NCBI GenBank assembly: GCA_965221785.1
Contig: CBDCSR010000001.1
Span: 186,001-250,000 of the forward strand
Direction: 5' to 3'
Length of the DNA stretch: 64,000 nt
Source: BD2-11 sp965221785
GTDB lineage: Bacteria; Gemmatimonadota; Gemmatimonadetes; Longimicrobiales; Gaopeijiaceae
Position 1 is the first letter of the stretch, and every line of letters starts with the position of its first letter. Of this stretch, positions 1-7,813 are shown piece by piece. The position numbers and the translations under genes were made by a program. The notes below the pieces were generated by a model. It did not search any database, was not told where the DNA came from, and saw only the letters and a list, made by a program, of their open reading frames with translations.

Positions 1-692
1 GCCTTGACCTGCCCCCTCCTCGTCGGCCAGCGCCATCGCCAGCCGTATTCCGCCCTCTCGACCAGCCCGGGCAGGGTCCGACGCATGATGCACTGCTCGT
101 AATCTCTCGTGTCCTGCCGGTTCCAGACGTTGTTGAAGTAGGAGAAGTCTCCCACAAACCACTCTTCCCAGCCCCGGCAGGCCATGACTTCCGGCGCCAC
201 GGGAGTGGGGTCCGCGGGTGGAGGCGTGGCGTCGAAGGGTGCCGGTCCGGGGATGGTCACCCGGGCAGTCCCCGATATGGAACCCGTCGCTGCCGTTATC
301 GTCGCGTGTCCCCTTCCGGCCGCCTCCACGAGACCCGCCTGATCGGCCGTCGCCACCGACGGGTCGCTCGACTCCCATGTGAAGGAGATATCCGCAACCC
401 TGCGACCGTTCGCGTCGGCGGCCGCCGCTCCCAGCCGCGCAGTGTCCCCGATCGCCCGCAGCGTCACCGCGGCGGGGGAGAGAACGATGCTCGCGGGCCC
501 GGTCGACGGCGGCGCAACCGGCGCCTCGTCCGCCCCACAGCCGGCCAGGCAGGGGACGATGATCGCCGTGAGCAGGATGCCCGAGGGCGACCTCGCGAAA
601 CGGCGCACCGCCTGCCCGAACGGGCGGGTTCGAGGGCGTCGGGCCGGAAGCCCGTCCGCGCGGGGCGCGCCGGTGGTCAGGTGTGCCGGCAT
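1..692 (-). CDS. Ig-like domain lipoprotein with GH12-like domain (3' end outside window)
   Basis: This minus-strand gene starts at an ATG at 692 and runs off the left edge. The N-terminus has a long basic region, a hydrophobic stretch and a lipobox (LAGC, then GADEAP), so the product is probably a lipoprotein. Next comes a bacterial Ig-like (Big2-type) domain: SIVLSPAAVTLRAIGDTARL is followed by WESSDPSVATADQAG and GHATITA. After a proline-rich linker, the visible C-terminal part has FNNVWNR, an EQC motif and YGWRWRWP. These resemble the start of glycoside hydrolase family 12 (endoglucanase/xyloglucanase) domains. The catalytic glutamates would lie outside the window, so the enzymatic assignment is inference. 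A GTG at 608 is an alternative start with a shorter signal peptide. Confidence 0.6.
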   Translation of the reverse strand, partial: MPAHLTTGAPRADGLPARRPRTRPFGQAVRRFARSPSGILLTAIIVPCLAGCGADEAPVAPPSTGPASIVLSPAAVTLRAIGDTARLGAAAADANGRRVADISFTWESSDPSVATADQAGLVEAAGRGHATITAATGSISGTARVTIPGPAPFDATPPPADPTPVAPEVMACRGWEEWFVGDFSYFNNVWNRQDTRDYEQCIMRRTLPGLVERAEYGWRWRWPTRRGQVK

Positions 693-890
693 TCGTGGTG
701 CTCTCTGTCGTAGCTCGTGGCGGAGGCGTGCCGATCCACGCGACGCAGGGTTAAACCGTGGGCCAATTCTCCTCCAGGAACAACCGCAGGCCCGTCTATT
801 GCCGTGGAAGACGCCGACTGGCGCGTGTCCCTGCCGCATGCGCTAGGTTCAGGGCACGGACATGGCGGTCCGAGGAGCTGCCGATTATCG

Positions 891-1862
891 ATGAAAGACC
901 TCAACATCCTTCCCGGCGCGGCCACCGCCGCCAACGGTGCTGGCAGAGGCCGGATTGCGGCTCTGCCGCGCGTCGCCGAGTCGCCTCCGGAGGTACCGTT
1001 GCGGGCCCTGGACCAGCTCTGGTTCCAGGTGAGCGGCACGGTGTGCAACCTGCGCTGCCGGCACTGCTTCATCTCGTGCAGCCCGGACAACCACTCGTTC
1101 TGGTTCATGACCCGCGATCAGGTCGCCGCAGCCCTCGCCGAGTCCGTCCCGCTGGGGGTGAAGGAGTACTACTTCACCGGTGGCGAGCCCTTCATGAATC
1201 ACGAGATGTGCGCCATCCTCGAGGATACGCTGGAGCTGGGACCGGCGACGGTGCTGACCAACGCGACCCTGCTGCCGGAGCGAACGGTGGGCGAGCTGGC
1301 CCGGCTGGCGGCCGGATCGGCGTATTCCCTGGAGCTGCGAGTGAGCCTGGACGGGGTCACTCCGGAGATGAACGACGCCATCCGCGGAGAGGGGACCTTC
1401 GCGCGCTGCATCGAGGGGGTGCGACGCCTGGCCCATGCCGGGTTCCTGCCCATCATCACCGCGATGCAGAGCTGGCCCGACGCGGAGACCGGACGCATCC
1501 TGGGGGACTTCCGCCGGCTTCTGGCGGACATCGGATACGACCGCGCCCGGCTGAAGATCATCCCGCCGCTGCTCATCGGCGAGGAAGCCCGCCGCACGCA
1601 GGGGTATGCTCCGTCGATGCGGGTCACGCACGAGATGCTGCACGGCTTCGACCTCGATCAGCTTCTTTGTACGCGCGCGCGCCTGGTCACGGCCGCCGGG
1701 GTCCACGTCTGTCCCATCCTGCTCGACTATCCGGACGCGCGCCTGGGCGACTCCCTGGGCGAAGCGGTGGCGCGGCCCGCCTCGCTGTCCGAGCAGCCCT
1801 GCTACACCTGCTACCTGCACGGGTCCATCTGCGCCAACAGCGCGGCAAGCGGCGAGTTCTAG
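891..1862 (+). CDS. radical SAM protein
   Basis: The 323-residue protein has the canonical iron-sulfur cluster motif CNLRCRHC (C52, C56, C59), followed by the SAM-binding TGGEP motif. Further cysteines (HVCPILLDYP, then CYTCYLHGSIC near the C-terminus) suggest a second SPASM/twitch-like cluster site. The ATG at 891 is chosen because GAGGAG lies upstream and the conserved domain begins soon after. The stop is three bases from the GTG of the metallophosphoesterase-like gene, so the two are very probably co-transcribed. The substrate is unknown. Peptide modification or cofactor maturation are typical roles for SPASM-like members, but nothing here decides. Confidence 0.8.
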   Translation: MKDLNILPGAATAANGAGRGRIAALPRVAESPPEVPLRALDQLWFQVSGTVCNLRCRHCFISCSPDNHSFWFMTRDQVAAALAESVPLGVKEYYFTGGEPFMNHEMCAILEDTLELGPATVLTNATLLPERTVGELARLAAGSAYSLELRVSLDGVTPEMNDAIRGEGTFARCIEGVRRLAHAGFLPIITAMQSWPDAETGRILGDFRRLLADIGYDRARLKIIPPLLIGEEARRTQGYAPSMRVTHEMLHGFDLDQLLCTRARLVTAAGVHVCPILLDYPDARLGDSLGEAVARPASLSEQPCYTCYLHGSICANSAASGEF

Positions 1863-1865
1863 CGG

Positions 1866-2723
1866 GTGGTTGAATCGGCGCGAGCACCGGGAACGGAGGG
1901 TGCCGGGCCGGTCCCGCGGCACGGGGCGGAGCCGGACCGGTTCGATCGCGTGGCGGTGTTCGGCGGTGTGTACTCCAACCATCTGGCGCTGGGGGCCGCG
2001 GTCGAGGATGCGCGGGCGCGCGGCGCGGAGGCGCTCTTCTGCCTGGGCGATCTGGGGGGGTTCGGGCCCAATCCGGACAAGGTCTTCCCTGTCCTCCGCC
2101 GCGCGGGGGTGCGGGTGGTCCAGGGCAACTACGACGACTCCATCGGGCGCGGGCTGGACGACTGCCGGTGCGGCTACACCGACCCGCGCGACAACCACTA
2201 TGCCAGGCTGGCGTACGACTACGCCCTCACCAACACGTCCGGCCCGAATCGCCGCTGGCTGGCCGCGCTTCCCCCTGCCATCCGCTTTCGGCTGGGCACT
2301 CTTCGGGTGCTCGCCTGTCACGGCAGCCCGCGTCAGGTCAACGAGTTCCTGTGGGAAACCACCACACCCTCGCATTTTCTGGCGAAGCTTGCCGCGGACG
2401 CCGGCTGCGACGTGATTCTCGGGGGACATACGGGCATCCACTGGGCCCGGCGGTTCGCGCCCCGGGGCTGGTACGTCAACGCGGGGGCGCTGGGGCGGCC
2501 GGCGAACGACGGGCGAACCTGCGTCTGGTATGCTATGGTAACGGCGGACGGCGGACGGCTGAGCGTCGACTTCGTGCCGGTCCGCTACGATCACGAGGCG
2601 CTGGCCCGCGAGATGGCGGCAGAGGGCATCTGTGAGGAGTTCATCACGACCATTCGCACCGGGTGGTGGACCACCTGCCTGGAGATCCTTCCGGGCAAGG
2701 AGCGCGCGCGCGGGCGCTACTGA
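1866..2723 (+). CDS. metallophosphoesterase-like protein with degenerate metal site
   Basis: The 285-residue protein has the calcineurin-like phosphoesterase layout: GDLGGFGPNP, GNYDDS, CHGSP and GGHTGIHW in order. The first motif, normally [S]DxHGN, reads GGVYSNHLAL, so the Asp and His are replaced by Gly and Tyr. The terminal GHTH motif is GHTG. GNHD is GNYD, which is common in this family. Several metal ligands are therefore missing and activity may be altered or lost. The start is a GTG three bases after the radical SAM stop. Conserved cysteines (DDCRCGY, GICEE, TTCLE) are unusual for the family. A function paired with the radical SAM protein is likely but unknown. Confidence 0.75.
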   Translation: MVESARAPGTEGAGPVPRHGAEPDRFDRVAVFGGVYSNHLALGAAVEDARARGAEALFCLGDLGGFGPNPDKVFPVLRRAGVRVVQGNYDDSIGRGLDDCRCGYTDPRDNHYARLAYDYALTNTSGPNRRWLAALPPAIRFRLGTLRVLACHGSPRQVNEFLWETTTPSHFLAKLAADAGCDVILGGHTGIHWARRFAPRGWYVNAGALGRPANDGRTCVWYAMVTADGGRLSVDFVPVRYDHEALAREMAAEGICEEFITTIRTGWWTTCLEILPGKERARGRY

Positions 2724-2777
2724 CGCCCGCCCGGCAGGGCTTCCTTCCGGTACGCCAGCCGGGAGACGCCGTTGAGC

Positions 2778-4595
2778 ATGCACATCGCCTACCTGGATGG
2801 TCCGCGCCTGCGCCGTTCGCTGGTGGCCGCCTGCGAGTACACCCGCCAGCAGCGCCAGGAGCTCAACCGCATCAACGTCTTCCCGGTGCCCGACGGCGAT
2901 ACCGGCACCAATCTGGCGCTCACCGTGGAAGCCATCGCGGACCGCCTGCGGCGCAACCGGGACCGGGACGTCTCGACCGTCGCCGACGAGGCGGCCGAAG
3001 CCGCGCTGCTCGGCGCCCGCGGCAACAGCGGGATGATGCTGTCGCACTTCCTGCTGGGCTTTGCGGCCCGGCTGAAGGGGCGCCGGCGCGTGGGTCCGCG
3101 CGGGTTTGCGGGTGCGCTCGGCGGAGGCATCGACAACCTGTACGATGCTCTCGACAATCCGGTCGAGGGCACCATTCTGACCGTCATCCGCGACACCGCG
3201 AACGCCGCCCGCGAGGCGGCCGCCACCGACTTCGTTCCCTGCGTCGAGGGGTTGGTGGACGCGGCCCGCGAGTCCCTGGAGCGCACGCCTTCACTGCTCC
3301 CGGTGCTGCAGGAAGCCGGGGTGGTGGACGCGGGTGGACGGGGCTTCGTGCACATGCTGGAGGGCGTGCTCCTGCTCATCAACGGCGATCCCATCGTGGC
3401 CGGGGACGAGACCGACTACTCGGATGTCCCGGCCGCGGTCGCGGCGATCGAGTACCCGGAAGAGGAGGAGCAGTACCGCTACTGCACGGAGGCGCTGGTG
3501 CGGGGCGAGGCCCTGCCCGCGTCGACGGTCGTGCGCGAGGAGCTGCGCCGCCACGGGGACTCCATCATCGTGGTCAGCTCCGACACCCTTCTCAAGGTGC
3601 ACATCCACACCGACGGTCCCGACGGCGTCTTTTCCTATCTCCGTACCCTGGGCCGCCTGGCGACGAAGAAGGCCGAGGACATGCGCGCGCAGCACGCGGC
3701 GGCCCGTCACGGCGGCGGACACCACCGAATCCTGGTGCGGCGGCCGTTCGCGATCGTGACCGACAGCGGCAACGACCTTCCGGAGGAGATCATCCGGGCG
3801 CATGGCATCCACGTGGTCCCGGCCATCCTGGTGGACGGGGGCCGGCCTCTGCGCGACGGCATCGACATTACGGCCGAGGACTTCCACGAGAAGATGCGCG
3901 ACGCCGACGGTGAGCTCCCCACCACCTCCCAGCCTCCGCCGCAGGCCTTCGTGGACGGGTTCACCCGCGCCGCCGAGGACGGGGACCGCATCCTGGGCGT
4001 GCTGCTGGGCAGCGGGGTGTCCGGCACCTTCGGGTCCGCGGAAGCCGCGGCGCGCACCTTCGACAGTGTGCCGGTGCACCTCTTCGATTCGCGCGGCGTG
4101 TCGGTGCTGGAAGGGCTGATGGTGCTCAAGGCGGCCGAGCTGGCCGAGAGCGGGATGTCCGCCGGGGAGATTCTGGCCGAACTCGCCCGGGTGCGCGACC
4201 AGTCGGGCATCTTCGCCACCGTGGACACCTTCGACCGCCTGCTGCATTCCGGCCGCGTGGGGAAGGGACAGGCGTGGGTCGGAGGCATGCTGGGCGTGAA
4301 GCCCATCCTGTCGCTGACCGATGAAGGGAAGGTCGGTCCGGTCGGCAAGGTGATCGGCCGGAGAAAGGTTCTTCCGGCGGTGATGGGGCTTCTGGAAGAC
4401 CGCATCCCGGCCGCCGCGAAGAAGCTGCGCTTCGGCGTGGTGCACGTCGGGTATCCCGAGATCATCGAGGAGGTGTCGACCGCGCTGCGGGCGCGTTACG
4501 GCGACGTCGACATCCTCAGCGGCCCGGCGGCCCCGATCTTCGCTACCCACGTGGGACTGGGCGCCTGGTGCCTGGCCTACATGGTGGAGGATTAG
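2778..4595 (+). CDS. DAK2-DegV fusion, fatty acid kinase FakA-FakB type
   Basis: The N-terminal half is a DAK2/DhaL nucleotide-binding domain with DGDTGTN and GARGNSG motifs, followed by the FakA middle region (YCTEALVRG). The C-terminal half is a DegV fatty-acid-binding domain with VTDSGNDLP, TTSQPP, LLGSGVSGTF and LHSGRVGKG. In Firmicutes, FakA (kinase) and FakB (fatty-acid carrier) are separate proteins that phosphorylate exogenous fatty acids for phospholipid synthesis; here both are on one chain. The ATG at 2778 is used. A TTG at 2772, closer to the GGGAG at 2761, would add two residues. It lies 54 bases after the phosphoesterase-like gene. Confidence 0.85.
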   Translation: MHIAYLDGPRLRRSLVAACEYTRQQRQELNRINVFPVPDGDTGTNLALTVEAIADRLRRNRDRDVSTVADEAAEAALLGARGNSGMMLSHFLLGFAARLKGRRRVGPRGFAGALGGGIDNLYDALDNPVEGTILTVIRDTANAAREAAATDFVPCVEGLVDAARESLERTPSLLPVLQEAGVVDAGGRGFVHMLEGVLLLINGDPIVAGDETDYSDVPAAVAAIEYPEEEEQYRYCTEALVRGEALPASTVVREELRRHGDSIIVVSSDTLLKVHIHTDGPDGVFSYLRTLGRLATKKAEDMRAQHAAARHGGGHHRILVRRPFAIVTDSGNDLPEEIIRAHGIHVVPAILVDGGRPLRDGIDITAEDFHEKMRDADGELPTTSQPPPQAFVDGFTRAAEDGDRILGVLLGSGVSGTFGSAEAAARTFDSVPVHLFDSRGVSVLEGLMVLKAAELAESGMSAGEILAELARVRDQSGIFATVDTFDRLLHSGRVGKGQAWVGGMLGVKPILSLTDEGKVGPVGKVIGRRKVLPAVMGLLEDRIPAAAKKLRFGVVHVGYPEIIEEVSTALRARYGDVDILSGPAAPIFATHVGLGAWCLAYMVED

Positions 4596-4675
4596 AACCG
4601 GCAACTCCGGATCGGCCGCGGCGGCGGCCATCCCCGGCCGGATTCCCCCACCCGGCGCTTCGGCGGGGGCTGCCC

Positions 4676-4770
4676 GTTACCCGCGCGTTACCTCCCCCAT
4701 CCTGACGCGTTACCTCCCCTATCCTGACGCGTTACACGCCCTATCCTGACGCGTTACACGCCCTCCTTAG
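4676..4770. repeat. 22-bp tandem repeat with phased GTTAC elements
   Basis: Units starting at 4685, 4707, 4729 and 4751 (the last incomplete) share the pattern GCGTTAC-N8-ATCCTGAC with few changes. GTTAC occurs at 4676, 4687, 4709, 4731 and 4753, so spacings are 11, 22, 22 and 22 bp and all copies lie on one face of the helix. Direct repeats with 11-bp phasing are typical binding sites of OmpR/PhoB-family regulators. The array sits 120-215 bp upstream of the TonB receptor start. The gene-free stretch 4596-4891 otherwise contains only a GC-rich possible hairpin after the DAK-DegV stop. Confidence 0.8.
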
Positions 4771-4891
4771 GTTTCGTTCAGCACCGATGGACCGGGTCTC
4801 CGCGCCCGGCGCTCATCCGCACCTGCAGGCCTGCCCTGCACAACCTTTCGCCCCGCGAGGCCGCCTCGCGGGACCCTCTCTCGGAGATGCG

Positions 4892-7702
4892 ATGTTTCGA
4901 AGGGTAATCACCATCCTCGCGTGCCTCTCGGCACCGTCCGGGCTGGCCGCCCAGGGGCCCGCCAACGGGGAATACGGCCGCATCACAGGTCACGTCTTCA
5001 GCACCCGGACCGGGGACGCGCTGCCGAGCGTACAGGTCTTCATCGTCGGAACCGGAATCGGCACGCTTACTTCGCCGGACGGCCGTTTCGTCCTCAGAGA
5101 CGTGCCCACCGGAACGCACAGCCTCCAGACCGAGATGATCGGGTACGGTTCAAAGATCATTTCGGATGTGCTGGTGGATAACGGCGAGCCGATCGTGGTC
5201 AACATCACCCTCGACCCGGAGGCGATCGAGCTCGACGGCCTCACGGTCTCGGTGGAGGCGGAACGCGGCAACACCGCGGCCCTGCTCGGCGCACGCCGCC
5301 GGGCCGCGGTCGTGGTCGACGCCATCGGCCAGGACCAGATCTCGCGCTCCCCGGACGGGGACGCGGGGGCCGTGCTGAAGCGCGTGCCCGGCGTCTCCCT
5401 GGTGGACGGCAAGTACGCCTTCGTGCGCGGTCTGGGCGAGCGCTACAGCGCCACCACACTGAACGGCACCCGGCTCGCGTCGCCGGTTCCCGACAAGAAG
5501 GTCATCCCGCTCGACGTCATTCCCTCGGGGATGCTCGAGAGCATCGTCACGGCGAAGACCTACTCCCCCGACCAGCCCGGCGACTACTCGGGCGGCCTGG
5601 TACAGATGCGCACCAAGGACTTTCCGACGTCGCGCATCTTCTCGATCAGCGCGAGCAGCGGCTGGAACTCGGTGACCACCTTCAAGGACGGCCTGGGCTA
5701 CACCGGCGGATCGCTGGACTTCCTGGGTCTCGACGACGGAACCCGTGACCTGCCCTCCGCCATCCCCACGGATGCCGCCGTCCGCTATTCCCGAAACGGC
5801 CTGAGCCGCAACGACCTCGCGACCATCGGCCAGAGCTTCGGCGGCGACTGGGGGCCGACGCCCGTCACACTGTCGCCCGACCAGAGCTTCAGCGTTTCCC
5901 TGGGGGACGAACTCGATCTGTTCGGCCGCTCGTTCGGCTTCCTCGCCTCGGTTTCCCAGTCGCGCAGCTACTCGCAGCAGGCGGACCTGGTTGAACGCGT
6001 CTTCGCGACCGGCGGAGGGGCCGACGAACCCGAGGTGGACTACGCGGGCGACTTCACCACCGTATCCGCCTCCATCGGCGGGCTGATGAACCTGTCCTAT
6101 GAGCTGGCGCCGGCTCACACGATCCGCGCCAACCTCGTATACAACCGTCTCGCGGACGACGAGTCGAGGTCGCTGGAAGGCTACAACCTCGACTCCGGCA
6201 CGGACCAGCTCAACACGCGCATCCGCTACGTCTCCCAGACGCTTACCAACGCCCAGCTGGAGGGCACGCACGTGCTTCAGCGTCTTGGCGGATCGTCGTT
6301 CAAGTGGCGCAGCACCTACACGCGCGCGGAGCGCTACGAGCCCAACACCCGCGAGGTCCTCTATCGCGCCTCCGGCGGCACCTTCATCTACGACGACTTC
6401 ATCCAGAGCGGCAGCGTCTTCCACCAGGACATGGTGGACGACGGGCTGAGCGGAGGGGCGGACATGGAGGTGCCCTTCCAGCTGCGCTCGCTGCCCGCCT
6501 CCATCCGCTTCGGGGTGAGCAGCGACCGGCGCGACCGCGACAACTTCTCGCGCCGCTTCCGCTTCCGTCCACGGCGCGGCGGTGACATCAACAGCAGCGT
6601 GCTGGCGCTTCCGCCGAACGAGTTGCTTGCCCCGCAGTACATTTCCCCGACCGGGTTCGAGATTCAGGAGGCCACCTTCCGCGCGGACAATTACGACGCG
6701 GAGGAGATCGTCGACGCCGGCTATCTGATGATGGACGCGGAGATTCTCCCCCGGCTCAGGCTCGTGGGGGGCGCGCGCGTCGAGCGGACGCGGCAGGTCG
6801 TGACGCCCCTGGATCTCTTTCCGGTCCCCGGACTGGAGCCGCTGGTGGGCGCGGACGTCAACGAGACCCAGTGGCTGCCCGCGCTGAACCTCACCTACGA
6901 GGTGAGCGCCGCGACCAACATCCGCGCGAGCGTTTCGCAGACCCTGGCGCGTCCGCAGTTGCGCGAGCTGGCGCCGTTCTCATTTGCGGATTATGCCGGC
7001 GGATACCTGGTGGTCGGCAATCCCGAACTCACCGTCTCGCGCATCCGCAACTTCGATCTGCGCTGGGAGTGGTTCTTCGAGCCCGGCGCGCTGATCGCCG
7101 TCAGCGGGTTCTACAAGCAGTTCCACAATCCCATCGAGGCGCTCACCTTCCCTTCCACCGAACTCATTCGCAGCTGGGTGAACGCGCCCGACGCAAACAA
7201 CTACGGCACGGAGATCGAACTGCGCACCGGTCTGGCCTTCCTGTCCGAATCGCTGGAGAACTTCTCGCTCAACAGCAACCTGACGCTGGTGAACTCGACG
7301 GTGGCGACGGGCGGAACGGCGCGGATCTACCTCCAGGGCGCGGGGGCGACCGATCTCGCGGTCGTCGATCGCGAGCGCGGCCTTCAGGGACAATCGCCCT
7401 ACATGATCAACTTCAGCCTGGCGTACACGTCGCGGTCGGAGGACACGCGCGCCTCGGTGTTCTACAACCGGTTCGGCCGGCGCATCGACGCCATTGGCGG
7501 GCAGGCCACCCCCGACATCTACGAGGAGGCGCGGGGCACCATGGACGTCGTCCTCGAACAGAGGCTGTCCGGCGATTTCTCGATAAAGCTCTCTCTCACG
7601 CGCCTGCTCGGGAACGTGGTTCGGTACACGCAGGGCGACGGCACCGTCCGTCAGTACGACGGCGGCCGCAGGGTATCGCTCTCACTGCGTTGGGGAAGCT
7701 GA
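4892..7702 (+). CDS. TonB-dependent outer membrane receptor
   Basis: The 936-residue protein begins with a signal peptide (MFRRVITILACLS, cleavage likely near LAAQ). A carboxypeptidase-regulatory-like beta-sandwich domain follows (about residues 28-110; GRITGHVFS, TSPDGRFVLRDVPTG). Next is a plug domain containing VPGVSLVDGKYAFVRGLGE and ERYSATTLNGTRL. The remainder is a long beta-barrel. It resembles the proteobacterial-style TonB receptors with a GLGERYS plug motif rather than SusC. The ATG at 4892 is preceded by GGAG at 6 bases; an ATG at 4787 lacks a signal peptide. The substrate is not evident. It is followed by a beta-helix lipoprotein and probably forms one transcription unit with it. 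Confidence 0.88.
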   Translation: MFRRVITILACLSAPSGLAAQGPANGEYGRITGHVFSTRTGDALPSVQVFIVGTGIGTLTSPDGRFVLRDVPTGTHSLQTEMIGYGSKIISDVLVDNGEPIVVNITLDPEAIELDGLTVSVEAERGNTAALLGARRRAAVVVDAIGQDQISRSPDGDAGAVLKRVPGVSLVDGKYAFVRGLGERYSATTLNGTRLASPVPDKKVIPLDVIPSGMLESIVTAKTYSPDQPGDYSGGLVQMRTKDFPTSRIFSISASSGWNSVTTFKDGLGYTGGSLDFLGLDDGTRDLPSAIPTDAAVRYSRNGLSRNDLATIGQSFGGDWGPTPVTLSPDQSFSVSLGDELDLFGRSFGFLASVSQSRSYSQQADLVERVFATGGGADEPEVDYAGDFTTVSASIGGLMNLSYELAPAHTIRANLVYNRLADDESRSLEGYNLDSGTDQLNTRIRYVSQTLTNAQLEGTHVLQRLGGSSFKWRSTYTRAERYEPNTREVLYRASGGTFIYDDFIQSGSVFHQDMVDDGLSGGADMEVPFQLRSLPASIRFGVSSDRRDRDNFSRRFRFRPRRGGDINSSVLALPPNELLAPQYISPTGFEIQEATFRADNYDAEEIVDAGYLMMDAEILPRLRLVGGARVERTRQVVTPLDLFPVPGLEPLVGADVNETQWLPALNLTYEVSAATNIRASVSQTLARPQLRELAPFSFADYAGGYLVVGNPELTVSRIRNFDLRWEWFFEPGALIAVSGFYKQFHNPIEALTFPSTELIRSWVNAPDANNYGTEIELRTGLAFLSESLENFSLNSNLTLVNSTVATGGTARIYLQGAGATDLAVVDRERGLQGQSPYMINFSLAYTSRSEDTRASVFYNRFGRRIDAIGGQATPDIYEEARGTMDVVLEQRLSGDFSIKLSLTRLLGNVVRYTQGDGTVRQYDGGRRVSLSLRWGS

Positions 7703-7813
7703 GCGCGGCCATCCCGGAGAGTTAAAGCCCGTACATGTACGCGCCCGCGCGCGCGGGCACAGAGGGGAGGACTGTGCATCCGCCCCATCCAATTCCACAG
7801 GAGAAACCCACGG

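Noticed and set aside
4643..4672. Possible terminator hairpin after the DAK-DegV gene
   Set aside because: The stem is interrupted and no T-run follows.
5166..5176. Single DnaA-box-like GTGGATAA within the TonB receptor gene
   Set aside because: It is isolated and inside coding sequence, unlike the tandem pair at 45722.
7743..7758. Perfect GCCCGCGCGCGCGGGC palindrome after the TonB receptor gene
   Set aside because: It is a simple GC repeat without a T-run, and it is followed by purine-rich sequence, so a terminator is not supported.
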